64,000 bases of DNA from Gnetum montanum (taxonomy: Eukaryota; Streptophyta; Gnetopsida; Gnetales; Gnetaceae): contig MNCI01008953.1 of NCBI GenBank assembly GCA_015680685.1, positions 426,733 through 490,732 of the forward strand, written 5' to 3'. The notes beneath the pieces are model-generated. The model was not told the origin of the DNA, searched no databases, and saw only the letters and a program-made list of their open reading frames with translations. The position numbers and the translations under genes were made by a program. Of this stretch, positions 34,722-46,888 are shown piece after piece (within the stretch, counting starts at the first letter, position 1; the number at the start of each line of letters is the position of its first letter).

Positions 34722-35083
34722 TGTCCGCTACGACGTAAAACTGGTGATGTTGTACACGTCCGCTACGACGTAAAACTAGCATTTCTTGCACGCGTCTATC
34801 ACAATGATAAACTGGTAAAGCTTTTGATTGTCTGCCATGATGCAAAATTGGCAAGGTAAGCATACATCTGCTGAGATGTTAAACCAACACAGATTCATCC
34901 CTGGGTCATGACACAAAACTGACACCCACAGCATGGTCTGATGGGACCATAATCTAGCTCTTCCACCATCCACTACGATGTAAAACTCACACACTTTAGT
35001 TTGCCCCAACTTTAAACCAAGACCATGGTGCACTGGGACTTAAAACCGGTAACAACAACGATCTACTAGGATCTAAAATTGGG
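34722..35083 (+). repeat. Array C of T2
   Basis: About nine units. GTCCGCTACGAC-GTAAAACTGG twice in succession is nearly identical to T1; later units read GGTCTGATGGGACC-ATAATC and GATCTACTAGGATC-TAAAATTGGG (stems GGTC/GACC-like and GATC/GATC). Confidence 0.8.
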
Positions 35084-35151
35084 ATCTATCAACAGAACAT
35101 CCATGAGCCTGACCATTTTTTACATGACATCACCATAAAAAAAATGGGTAG

Positions 35152-37497
35152 TGTGTTTGAGTAGACACAATGCTGCCACCCTCTGACATTCTACTGATTC
35201 CTTGGACATGTCGAAAGGCATACAACTGACCCCCTAGAGATGCTACTACAATGGCTACCCAACAATTGTATCTCCTAAGGTTAGCATCGCCAGTTGGAGC
35301 CCCAAGGAAACTATGGTCACCCATAGCCTTGGTTGCCTCCAGCTGCCACCACCACCAAGGCCTGGCTTCCCAGATTCATTTGATTTGCTATTTTCCTAGT
35401 CAGATGAATAAGATGAACCTAGATGTCAATGGAAAATACCTAAGCCATGACATCAACAAAGGGACCCTTACCTTTTTGCAGTGGTCCCCTTTTTTATGAC
35501 GCACTCCCCTTTCCACTTCGGATGGCTCTTGTTTCAATAGCCTCCCTAGTGGTTAGGACAGTTACTTTTGTTCTTTGTTCTTTGTTATGCTTTGCAGGTT
35601 ACTTGCTACAACGATGTTGTTCGAACATGCATTCACTAGGGGGGGAAGGCATCACAGCATTCCAAGGTGGCAGCTTGGACTACCTTGAATACTTGGGTGT
35701 GCAGACCCTACCCTTTCCCTCTAGACACCTTACCTTACTTTTTCCCTCTCTTATACTTACAACTACCCTTACTTTCCTCTCAAGTTTGTACAAGATGTAA
35801 ACGTGCAAGGATCCTTTCGCATGTGATAACTATCACATCCATGAACTGGTGTAACGCAACTTGCCTCATGGAACGCATCTGTTTAAAAAAAAAGAAATCT
35901 AGGCAAAGCTAGGTAAAATGGATGAAACGCAATTCTTCCAAGCCATACGGGCATAACACAACTCGCCCAGGCAAGCCCTGCATATGAAGTGCAACGACGT
36001 GACCTCTCGTGAAAACACCAATGAGGAGTTCTCTAATAGCATGTTTGCAAGGTGTCCTACTCACATTTCAGCCTTCCCCAAACCTCCCTCCTTCACACTT
36101 GTGAAGCCACTCTTCTATTTCTTATGCCCCCAACCTTTGCACTTCTAGGTTTGACATTGTAATATTTGAGCAATAGCCGACGAATGGTGTTGATGTCTTT
36201 ACCTCTGTGGTGTTTCGCACTCTTTGTCGATGTCCCTTGGGCAAGCCCTCCAAATGTTAACAAAGAGGGGCCATTGAAACACCGTGAAATTTTGGGACCT
36301 CGATAATTCAACAAAGTCTCAAAGGTTAGGCAAATATTTCACAAGTGCAGCTTTAAGACATCTGAATGGTGGAAGCACCGAAAATAGTTGCACATCTCAG
36401 CAAGTTGTTTTTTCAGCTGAGGGCCTGCTACGCTACGCTACGCGACTCAGTGTAGCAAACTTCAGGAGGACAAAATAGAATAAGGGATGCACAGTGATAG
36501 CACTTCAACTTCACAAGTTAGCCATGTTCAAAACTGTAACTTTTCATGTGCTATGCCACATTACGCTATGAAGCGTAACACAACATAACACAAGTAGCAC
36601 AGTTAATTTAACTGCAACAACAAAGATGAAAAAATTCAAATAGTGGCAGTAATTACGCTACGATACGCTTTCCAACGTATCACAACGTAGCCGCAGGATA
36701 GTTTATTACCGAAGATCTAGAAATCCTTCAACACTAGAGATAAGGGTGGTTACGCTATACTACACTTTAGAGCGTAGCACAGTGTAGAATCACAAGCTTC
36801 AGCTACAGTACATCAGGTCAATGACATTTTGTGGGCCCAGGACATGCGTTTTCTAAACCACATTCTTCTCCTAACCCTAATCTTGTAAATATCCCGGCAG
36901 ACAATGCTCAAAGGGTTGGCATTTTTGGTAAAAAGTTGGCAAGAAGAAAAGAAAGAGTTGGTAGTAAAAGAGCGTTGATGGTGATACAGAGAAGCTTTTG
37001 GTTAGATATTTCAAGTTAGCAAACATTTTGCTTCGAGCCTGACTCCCTTGCGCCTAGATTGGCTAGTGAACAAGGTAGATTGGCCTTTGCTTGTTTAATC
37101 CCTAAATAGCTTCTTGTTGGTGGCGGATACTTCGTCCAAATCGGAGTCCGCTTATAAATCATGTTGTATACATAATATTTGTTTACAAAATAGATCCCAG
37201 ATCTTGCGAATGTGTATTTTCTAAATCTCAATCCATTGCATTCTGTTTACATTTATTTTACATTCGTTTTGAATAGCTTACATCATTTTCATCGCCTTCA
37301 AGATCCAATCTTGGAGTTGATCTCGTTTCTTCGTCATCCCATTACACGATCATTAACCAAATTTACTGATTAAGTAAGTCCCTGTCTGATTAACAAGACC
37401 ATTCAAGATACCTTGGATTCATTATCTCCAGCACAACCCTTGCACGAATTCGGGGTTGGAACTGTGTACATGGAAATCCTCTCGGTGTTTCCAACAA
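35152..37497 (+). mobile_element. LTR2 (between T2 and T3)
   Basis: The start follows a purine stretch AAAAAAAATGGGTAG (35136-35151) and aligns with LTR1 from 'gacacaatgctgccacc' onward. TGTAAATATCCC at 36894 matches the TATA site. 'gtttactgattaagtaagtccc' near 37360 and 'aactgtgtacatgg' near 37460 match the LTR1 end. Palindromic repeats of CTACGCTA...TAGCGTAG type lie at 36425-36790. No gene inside. Ends approximate. Confidence 0.7.
36425..36790 (+). repeat. LTR2 U3 palindromic repeats
   Basis: Units such as TTACGCTATGAAGCGTAACAC, TACGCTACGATACGCTTTCCAACGTATC and TTACGCTATACTACACTTTAGAGCGTAGC. The inverted symmetry is preserved although bases differ from LTR1 and LTR3. Confidence 0.6.
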
Positions 37498-37527
37498 CCA
37501 GCGTTTTCCATCATTAAAATAGTTAGC

Positions 37528-37705
37528 TTTGAGCATACTCCTAGAGTCAGTCATTTTTTAGCATGTTTACACTTAGTCATTTTTTCTCTATGTTTTATAC
37601 TTAGCCATTTTTCTGGATCTTTAGAGTTAGCCATTTTTTTAGCAATTGCATACTTAGCCATTTTCCTGCATTTTAGCACTTAGCCATTTTTCTTCCTATT
37701 TTGCA
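37528..37705 (+). repeat. T-rich tandem repeat in T3 5' untranslated region
   Basis: Six imperfect units of about 26-29 bp around ACTTAGCCATTTTTC. It lies just after LTR2 and before gag of T3. T1's equivalent lies outside the window and T2's is deleted. Confidence 0.65.
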
Positions 37706-38030
37706 TAAGAAACCCTTTGCATTTCTCTCTTGCACCATGAACCTCAAGAAACCTTCAACCTCTACTTTGAGTGTGATTGTTGTTTAGCCCATTTAGTGGG
37801 AAATCTAGATTAACCTTCCTTAGGCTGGGGGCCTTGTCCGAGCACAAAGGTAATCATTTTGGTAGTGCAAATTGCCTCCTAAGTTCATGGTGCTCAACAA
37901 CAAGCAATAGAAATTTGTTTATGCAAAACTATAGATAGGTTTGCCATTATACTGCTAAGAAATGGATGTCAAATGTAGTTATGAGCTCATGCATCATAAT
38001 AGAAGGGAATAGTTTCCTTCCAATTTTGAC
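37706..38030 (+). other. T3 5' untranslated region / gag leader
   Basis: About 320 bases after the T-rich repeat. No domain recognised; short frames are interrupted. Confidence 0.4.
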
Positions 38031-39900
38031 TTTATCCCACTCACAAAAGACTGCCAGTGGATGCTAGACAACCTTGTCTACAACATGGACTATGAGGTAA
38101 GGACAAACTATGAGGAGCTCCTTCATGAGGAGTTGGATGAGTTTGAGGCTCAATCCAAGCATGATAACCCATTCCATGCCTCATTCTAGTAGATAGCCTT
38201 TGCTTTTGTTCCTCCATAGTTCCATAGCCCAGTGTCATTTCCTAGGTCAACACCTATGGTGGTAGCTCACTAGAGATAGCAAATGCACCATGCTATTTCT
38301 CTACCTTTTATTTTTTCTTTGAGCATGACCTTAACCATCCCTACATAGCCTATTCAACATGTTTAGCCTGTTTAGGTTGTCTAACCTTTTGTAGTAGCAA
38401 TAGTTGTGTCTACATAACCCTATGTGCACATCATGCTTCTTCCTCCCCCACCATATGCAACTCAAGTGTCATTTGTTCCACTTCTTGTGTCAGCACTTGT
38501 TACAATGGCCCTAGCCACAAATCTATGATGGGGCCTAAGTGCTATGTCCATGGCATAGCCCATGCAACAAGCATCATGTGTGGTCACACAACCTAGAGTT
38601 AGGTCGTGGGTCATCCGACAACCATAGTGGGTAGCACAACCCATGTGGCTCACTATAAGCACACCTAGTCTGGATCAAGCATCCCAACTAATCTAAATCC
38701 TTACTCCATATGATGGACTTCTCTAAAATAGCTCAAAGCCACCTCCTCTAAAATTTTCCATGTCATGGACTTCTACTAGGATGATCTAATTAGTCCTATA
38801 GTTCCACCACCGGCATAACCCATCGAGGTCCTACTTCCACAATTCACCAAATACAATGATGAAGGGAACCCTAACACCCATTAGGTAAACTTTTTTTTAG
38901 AATGCCTTCTATTGTAGACATGACAAAATGCTATCATTCACGTGTTCATCATGTCCCTAAATGGTAAGGCACTAGATTGGTACCATGCATTCCCTAGGGC
39001 CTTCATCACTTCTTTGGAGGAACTACTTACCCAATTCATCACTCACTTCAAGTTCAAGTTGAAGCCTAAGGCAATCCTAGATTAGCTAATGCAAGCTAAG
39101 TAGGGCCACTTAGAGCCCATGCAAAAATTCATTTAGTGGTGGAGTGCATCACTTAATGAGATCTGTGAGCCAATCGTGGAAACACACATGCTAGCCATCT
39201 TCAAGGGTGTATTCAATGCCTTCATCAAGTTAAAATTGTACTACCTTTACTTCCAGTCCCTAAGTTAAGCATTCGGTCAAACCAAGAGCATTCAAGATGC
39301 AATGGAGGCTAGTAAGGATCTGGCCTACATGGCCCACAAAAACCTACACATGAAGAAGAAGAAATATAAGGACAAAGGCAAAAAAGCAACCATAACTGTT
39401 GCAACGTTGGCCAAAAAGGCTAAGCTGGCCAATGCCAAACCAATAGCCAAGCTACCTAAGGCCTTAACCAATAAAAACAAGGCAGATGACCTTAGCACAA
39501 TAGTAAACAACCAGTCCACATTGTTGGCATCCATAGCACCAGCTGCCACAAGGCCTAATTTTGAGTGCAAGGATCACTTGAAGTATACACCATTATCCAC
39601 CAAGTGGTCAAAGTTATTGGACCAACTGCTTCATGCTAAACACATTTAATACAAGAAAATGTCCAAGGATGCTCATAAGAAACATGACTAATACTATGAG
39701 CTCCTCAGAAAACCTTCAACCACACTACCTAATGAGCCCTCAGTCTCTAAGCATTTTAGATTAGATCGATTTTGCTAGTATCACCAACTACAAGTTCATG
39801 ACACAAACTTTTACATAGCTTTGTAGGACGATATACAACACATGATTGACAAGGGTGAGTTGGTCCTTGACACCACAAACCTAGTACACCCTAGAACCAA
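38031..39900 (+). pseudogene. T3 gag, heavily decayed
   Basis: N-terminal part (38030-38850) is a Pro/Ser/Gln-rich region full of stops, matching the region before base 480 in T1. Core at 38860-39300: KYNDEGNPNTH, IMSLNGKALDWYHAF, SLEELLTQFITHFKFK and LNEICEPIVETHMLAIFKGV. The longest open part (39302-39649) includes EASKDLAYMAHKNLHMKKKK, lysine-rich. The zinc-finger-like motif is degraded (YHQLQVHDTNFY), with Cys and Gly-His changed. Nearly all stops are TAG or TAA at former Gln or Trp codons. Confidence 0.8.
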
Positions 39901-40579
39901 TCGATGGGGGTTTACAAGGATCCTCTTAATGCAAGTGGTGTAGGGCACATCATCAATGCCATCAGCATTAATGATGATTCAGAACTAGCGTAGGAACCAT
40001 TTGTGGTTCATGTTCCCTTTGGCAACACTAGAGCCTCCTTGACATCAACTAGTTCGAGGACCCCTTTTGTCATCAAAGCACCACCTTGGGCACCCATAAC
40101 ATGCTTTGTAGTTAGGGCCTCGCAGCATGTTGTAGCAACAACCACCCAAACACCCTTCATCGTAAGGGTGTAGCAATGTGCAGACTCCCCACCTATTAGG
40201 AGTCTAATGATGGGCAATGCATCAGTCCTTGCTCACCTAGGATCCCATCTTGTAGCCAACACCAATAGGCAATTAAGATGGCAATCCAAGATGCCTAATG
40301 AATGCCTCATCGATCAAATGCATAGGTAGCACCAAGAGCAAAGGGCATTAGGCCCACTAAATCCTATCCCCTTGTCTTCTATCCCAATGACCCAAGCAAT
40401 AGAAGAGGCCACCACAACAAACAACCAACAAAGGAGCACTAAGGCTCTAAAGAAAATAAGAAAATCAAGGCCCAAATTCCCTCCATGAGAAATTTTTCTC
40501 TTAGACCACATGAAGGAGACGAATGCCATTAACAACAAGGTGGTAGATAGTGGAAAAGATTTTCTAGATGCATTAAGAT
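39901..40579 (+). other. T3 gag-protease linker
   Basis: Decayed Pro/Thr-rich coding sequence with repeats of the 'PFVIKAP/PFIVRV' type as in T1. No intact frame. Confidence 0.5.
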
Positions 40580-41456
40580 AAGTCAAATAAGCCTTGAAAC
40601 AAAAAAATGCAATGTTAATCTTGTACAACTTGATAATGAACTCCTTTACCCATTGTGAAGCATTAGTTCGCATGTTGACCTCCATTCCCATCATGGAGGA
40701 CATCCCAACAGATGAGCAATCCATCCACACTATGACGTTAATTCATCCCATGTAGGAATCAAGCTCAATGCCCCTAAAATTTCATGATGAGGTGATTAAC
40801 ATAGACCCTAAGAAGGGTAAAGTCATTACAGTAGTAATGTTTATCACCATCTGCATGTGGTAATGCAAAATCTACAAGGTGCATGTCAACAATGGGGCAG
40901 CAACCAATGTCATCCCATACACAGTTTTTGACAAGCTAGGTCTAGCTAAACAAATCAAACCAACAAAGATAACATGCCTTAAATCCTTCAATGGGTCATG
41001 TGTTGTTTTACAGGGAACTATCATGATAGCCTTTGTGGTAGGGGAGTAATTCTCCACCACTACTGAATTCATAGTTATTGAGGAGATGCTAGGTTTCAAT
41101 TTGAACTTGGGTAGGCCTTGGCTAGCCTAGCTATGGGCTATCTCCTCCCCAATCCATCAGGAAATCCACCTTCCATATGAAGGTGGAGAGGTTATCATAC
41201 ATGGTGACAACACAACCCCTTTAACCATTAGCAACATTAACACTGAATAAGGTTTAGAGGTGGAGTTCCCTGATGACATGCTTCCTACGAAGGAAAAAAG
41301 AAAAAAATGCAAAGCAGACCAACTTGAAAAAACAACTAGAGTTCCTGACCCTCTGAAAGATGCTTTGTGGATATAATTACCCTTCAAAATAGCTGAAAAA
41401 GGTCAACGCAAGTACTACATTATATCCTCTAGGCCCTACGCGTTCCCTAACCCATA
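40580..41456 (+). pseudogene. T3 aspartic protease remnant (active site lost)
   Basis: Matches T1 and T2 protease: FHDEVINIDPKKGKV (about 40780), VHVNNGAATNVIPYTVFDKLGL (about 40881), LNLGRPWLA-type motif (about 41105) and HQEIHLPYEGGEV (about 41157). The catalytic Asp-Asp-Gly has become Asn-Asn-Gly, so no protease activity is possible. Several TAG codons. Confidence 0.85.
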
Positions 41457-42185
41457 CTAGATTAGGAAACAATTGTGTGACTAAGGCATCCCCTTGGTCC
41501 AATAGGTGCTGGGTGCCTACCTATCCCACTTTTGCATGTTTTTCCTATTTACATTTTATGTTGGCTTGGTTGTTTGCATTTTTGCATTGTTTCCTTCTTC
41601 ATGCATTTAGTTCCTCTATTTGTGCATTTTTGCTAAGTTTACATTTTTGCTTCATTACTTCTTAGTAGTTTGTTTATACATAAAAATGCCAAAATACATA
41701 AACATACATGACTTGCCATGGCCTTAAAATAGAATTCTATAGCATGAAAAAGCCTTAAACTACTATGTAGCCCACCATGATCTAAAACTGGCAATCAAAT
41801 CTCCCTTAGGCATATGGCCCAAAAAGGCCTTAAACTACTACACAGCCTACCATGGCCTAAAACTCATAAAGCTTTTCCATTGCTACATGGCTTAAAATGG
41901 CTTCAAACTATCACTGGGGCCTGGAATGAACTAAAACTATTAAATAATTTTCTACACATGCAACCTGACATGGCCTAAAACTACCAATCTCTATAGCCTA
42001 ATCACATCATCTCATCACAACATTAACATCAAACATAGCAAATAAATACAAAAGTCTACTCATCATACACTTCATATAGTAAAAATCCACTCCATCTCAT
42101 AAAAGAATAATATTAAATGACATGACCATTTTCATTATATAGAAAAATAACAAAAATGCCCAATGACAGGGTTACATTAGGATTT
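41457..42185 (+). repeat. T3 spacer with array A (41710-41985)
   Basis: Five to seven degenerate units: GGCCCAAAAAGGCC-TTAAACTAC keeps the GGCC/GGCC stem; others (CATGGCCTTAAAATAG, CCTACCATGGCCTAAAACT) keep one arm. A T-rich stretch (41520-41660) precedes it. Nothing else recognised. Confidence 0.7.
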
Positions 42186-45110
42186 TCTTAACCAGTGGTG
42201 CTAGGTGGGGGTGGAAGCGTCTCTTTTTTTGCCATGTTGCTGAAGCCTGCAGCATCATCTGGTGTCTATCAACAACAACAGCAACAACAACAACAAACCA
42301 TAAAACTATAAGAAAATGTACAATATGCAACTTATAGAAAAAAATATAAAAATGTAAAGATCTAACCTAAGAGGTTCTTGCATGGACCATGTCTAGAGGT
42401 ATGCTATCAAGGCCCTCCTCTAAGCATAAGAGGTTCTTGGCCTCTGATAGTCGCATCCAGTCCTCTTGGCCAAAGTCAACACCTACAAGGGTCTTGTCTT
42501 CATCCACAGTGGTCCATGTGGGTAGCTACATAGAAAAGGTGGCAGAAAAAGCCTCCCTTGAAGGCATGGAAATCTCCTACTTTGAGGGCCACTAACCACT
42601 ATGTGACAAGTGAATATCTCCAAAGCCTAACTCTCACCAATCAACTTAATGAAAAACTCAAAGTAATAGGCTTTGATGGACTCTTCTTTAAGTTTTTGTA
42701 GATATGCATCCTGCTCATGCTTATAGTGGTGTTTGTGGTTCTTCTATGTGTGTTCCCATTTGCACACCTTAGCACTAAAACTTTTCCACTCCTGGCCCTT
42801 CTAGGCAAGCAGGTCCATCTATAGCCTTTGCTTGATGATCTCTCAAGTAGCCTCATTCTTTCCCCAAATTGTCAATTAGTACCTAGTGTAATTAATCTCC
42901 ATAGTTCATCAGGTACTATCCCCTTGTGCTCGAGCCAACAAGAAATCATATCAAGATAGGAGGTCCTTGATCTTCATGTTCTGGCTCACCACTATCTTCT
43001 AAAACTTGTGCACATGTTTTCACAGGTGCTTGTTTGAGCACCTATAGGTCCATAAGACTTTTGCATAGGAAAGCATACACTTGCTTATTGCCTCATACAC
43101 ACAGCAAGGTACTTGCTCCACTTCAAGAGGGTACTTAGGGATGGCATCCACCTTAGCCACCTATTTCAAATCCCAACAGATTTTATAACCTATTGGCTTG
43201 TAATAAGAAAATCAACATTACCCATAGACTAAGCATAAAATTGGTAAAGCAACGTAAGCAAAATAACATCATATGCATACTAAGCTTAGGATCAACCTAA
43301 TGTATGTGGTCCACCATGTCCTCAACTATACCTTTCATAAAGGCAAATTTATATGACATCTCCACCCATGACTTCATGCGGTGGATAGGCATAGGTGGTG
43401 AATCATCGATAGGGACATCTAAGGCTGTAACCCAACATGGTGTAATATTTAGCAACAACTATATAGCCAAATATGCAAGAGAAAAAGAGCAAAAAATAGA
43501 TGGAAACTTAAAGTGCTTCCTAAGTAAGCCCTTAGGTGTGATCTTTGCTTGAAGTAGTAGTCTTTTGATCTTTGCTTGTAGTCTGGTGGTGAGGAAGGAG
43601 GTCTACTTGAACCTTGTGCCCTTCTTTAGTACCTTCCTCATCACCCATGCTTGCTCCATCCCAAGGGTTTTTTCTTGGGAGAGCAACTTTGGAAAGGCAT
43701 GGGTACAAAAAAGAGGGTAGAGCTCCCAAACCTTAGGCACATACATGTCTCTAATCATGATTCTTTTGTGAGATTGAGTGGTTCCTAACCACTCCTCAAT
43801 CTCTCCTTTGTGATCCACCTCTCTGCTGACCTTGTCAATGACCAACAGGCCCTCAAGGGGAAGGTCAAAGAGGTTAACAAAAAAGACATCACTGATGTTC
43901 AGGACTACCCTTACTTTGTGCATGTGAGTGATGAAGCGGCAATTTTCACTACTGAAGGAGTCTATAATGATGACCATTTCAGCCATTGGAATGCTTGCGC
44001 TAAGGGCCAAGAAAAGGTCCATCAACCCAACACATGTGAGCCGACTAGTCAATGCCTCTTAGACCTAATGGCACAATCAATGTTGTGCCCCCTTCACATC
44101 ACCATATTTCATGATGAGAGTAGCCTTACTATAGGTCGTGGTGATCATTTTCATCTCTCTTGAAGTAACTACAGCTATAACATAGACAAAAAAATGTTAA
44201 AATAAAGCAAGGAAAAATCAATGAGTGCATGTGAGCAAGCATAAAAGTCAAACAACAAGCTCTTATGTAGAACAAATAGTGTGTGAGATGGAGGTGGTAG
44301 TGCAACTGGCTCTTTGAAAGTGGGCATGCCACTAGCCCACCCCTCCATAAGTCTTACACCACTTAAATGCCTTTAAATACTAGGTGGAGTAATTCTTTAT
44401 ATTGTCTTCCACTTACTCAAGTATGGCCTCGCAAAAGTTCAAAGTAGAGGAGAACACCTCTAGGGCTATGTAGGTCAAGGTAAGAGCCTCTTTCTCATCA
44501 TGGAGCCCTTGACCATCAACTTTGAACCTAGCATTAGGCATGAGTGCTTAGTAGTTAGCAAATCTAGCATGAGCCAAAAGCATGGAAGGCAATGCAAAAT
44601 TATAGGAGTGTTTACCTCCCATGCTGTATATGGTTTCAAGTGGATTCTAGAACACTGTATGCACATGTAGAGCAATGAAGAGGGTGTTGATCCTACTATC
44701 GTAAGTAAACTTTGGTGTTCCCTAGATCCTACATAAGGGACGAATGCCCCTAAGGCCTCACCTCGAACCACCTACTCTATCATCACCAGCTATGCACTCA
44801 TCAGACATAAATTTCAATATGTCCTAGTTGGCCCTAAGCAATAATGTTTCAATGATAGCACTCGTAGCCTCTACTGCTAAGTGTGACTACATAATCACAC
44901 TAAAGTGCTATAGTGGGTATGCCAGGAACTCAGATGTCCCTGGCCAAAACCATACTAGTTGATAACCCACCTTCATATCTGGTGTAGGCATCTTGGGCAT
45001 AGGCTCGCTCATGCAACAAAGAATGCCAGTAAGCTCCATGATGAACAAGATGGGTTTTAGCAACACTTTGCAACTACAAGGTAATGAATGCAATGTTAGT
45101 ATACAATAAA
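42186..45110 (-). pseudogene. Antisense gene remnant inside T3
   Basis: Third homologue at the same place between protease and RT. The HAD/NIF-like part is at about 45105-44880 (LKPILFIMELTGILCC; the leading Asp is replaced by Glu). The conserved central domain lies at about 44160-43600 (VRVVLNISDVFFVNLFDLPLEGLLVIDK; LYPLFCTHAFPKLLSQEK). Downstream exons are traceable by similarity to about 42190. Splice borders are mostly unreadable, and exon 1 was not found. The pieces follow the same order as in T1 and T2. Confidence 0.65.
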
Positions 45111-45419
45111 CACATTTTGGCAAAAATACATTAATTTACACTAGCAAGAATTAATGTGATGTAGCATAACTTACAAAAAATATCCTAGAACCACCTAGGC
45201 CTCGTGGGTATAGGATGTCAACATACACATTTGACGTGCCTAGTACTCCCTAGGGTAAAGCATGTATTCATAGCATTAACATCTCATTTCGCATGTTCAC
45301 ACATTTGGCATTACACTTCATACATTTTGGCAATATGACACTATCATTTTGCATTTCACAAGTTTAACATTTTTAAATAAAATTTTTCAAATTTTTTCCA
45401 ACTCTAGGCAATGTCGTTC

Positions 45420-46570
45420 ATAAAAATTTGGAAAAAATTCTAACTTTGGGCTACCTCTAGGAGCGTAGTCCAAAAATCCAAATTTTTTCTAACTCTACAA
45501 CCACCAACTATGCTCTAGTAACTATAGAGCATAGTCACAAAAAAAATCTAACTATTGGCTATGCTCCTAGGGAGCGTAAATCCAAAATGTAAAATTTTCA
45601 TAAAAAGTTTTAATTTCTAGCTATGCCCATAGGGAGTAAGGAGCATAGCCCCAAAAATGATCATTTTTTAACAAACTTTTTACCATGGCTTACAACACCA
45701 CCCCTGTGTTGCCCCTTGCCTCAAGCATAGTCCAACAAGCCCTGTTAGAACCCTTGCCTTGAGGCATTCCATCATGGCTACCATCGACACTCATGTCCTT
45801 GCCCTCACCTCACCCCTAAAACTCTAAAATTTCTATTAAAAAAAGAACCAATAATAGTCCTTGGTAATGTCAGTGCTCATGGCCACCATCGGTGCTATCA
45901 CCCCTACCATGTGTGCAATAGTAAAAAATGAAAACAAAAAAAAAGAAGGTGAAACCCCTCTAATGCATGTGCACTTTCCCCATGGCTATGAAAACCTTAG
46001 AAAACCACAATGGTGGTGGCTCTTGCCATGGCAAGGTACCGCCAACAAACCAAGCCCAAAACCCATAAAGCACCTAAGTGCAAAATGCTAAGAAAAATGT
46101 AGAAAATGGCAAAAGTAGTTGAGCATACTTAAGGTGACTAGCGATCGATGGCACCCTCTACTCCTCTATGCATGCCCATGGTAGGTGTCCTAGGGCTTGC
46201 TCTCCCTCATCCACATTGGCCAAGCTAGGATGCTAATGTCCATTTCGGTATGAGATTTCTATGACTATGCTCTTACAACTACACTACACTCTAGAAAGTT
46301 GCATTTTGAACTTTGATAACGACAAATTTAACAAGGATAAAATGTGCTTTTATATCCCTAGGACCACTTAAATTTTTACCTACCAAGGACTATGCATAAC
46401 AATGTAGAGCATAGTTGGATATGAGCATAGTCACCAAAGTTAAAAAAAATTGATTTTTCTAGCAGTCTCTAGACTTAGAAAAATTTTTGATTTTTCTTAT
46501 TGCCTAGTGGGCACCCAAGTTGATTTTTCTTTTTTGATACACCAAGCCTTGCTCCAATGATGCATTTAGC
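45420..46570 (+). repeat. T3 region upstream of antisense gene: U3-like palindromes
   Basis: At 45450-45660 and 46260-46440 are inverted pairs such as ACTATGCTCTAGTAACTATAGAGCATAGTC and GGCTATGCTCCTAGGGAGCGTA. These are the same kind of palindrome found in LTR3 (52450-52925). The stretch in between (45660-46260) has no gene. Confidence 0.55.
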
Positions 46571-46574
46571 ACAT

Positions 46575-46755
46575 ACAACCATCTTCTATGACATTAAATT
46601 GGCATCCAACTATCTGCTACAACATTAAAAGCATCCAATAGTCCTCTAAGACCTTAAACTAGTGCTTCACGGTCTGCTAAGACCTTAAACTAGTGCTTCA
46701 TAGTATGCTAAGATCTTAAACTAGCAACCCCATGGCCTGCCAATGCCTAGAACTG
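46575..46755 (+). repeat. Array B of T3
   Basis: Five or six units including GGTCTGCTAAGACC-TTAAACTAG (GGTCT/AGACC stem, 4-base loop), CCTCTAAGACCTTAAACTAG and AGTATGCTAAGATCTTAAACTAG. It lies between the antisense gene and RT. Confidence 0.75.
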
Positions 46756-46876
46756 GCTCATGCATCCCTTGCCTCTAAAATCACATTCACATAATTAAGT
46801 AAAATTTTATCACATTATTTTCTTTAACTATGCATAGTGCTCTCATTAGGATAGATGTGGCTTAAGATATATTTGG

Positions 46877-46888
46877 TTGTTTTTGTAG
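46877..46888 (+). promoter_or_regulatory. Candidate 3' splice site before T3 RT
   Basis: TTGTTTTTGTAG/GATC, pyrimidine-rich tract plus AG, at the position matching 8053 in T1 and 31209 in T2. Confidence 0.45.

Noticed and set aside
35447-35912. 117- and 81-codon plus-strand frames in LTR2
   Set aside because: Inside LTR2, no counterpart in LTR1 or LTR3, low-complexity Leu/Ser/Phe-rich translation.
37498-37520. Primer-binding site of the Tat elements (ACCAGCGTTTTCC after LTR2)
   Set aside because: No match to a tRNA 3' end could be established by eye, and the equivalents after LTR1 and LTR3 are ambiguous.
40314-40730. 138-codon minus-strand frame over T3 gag-PR linker
   Set aside because: Opposite strand of the decayed Gag-Pro region, which is recognisable on the plus strand.
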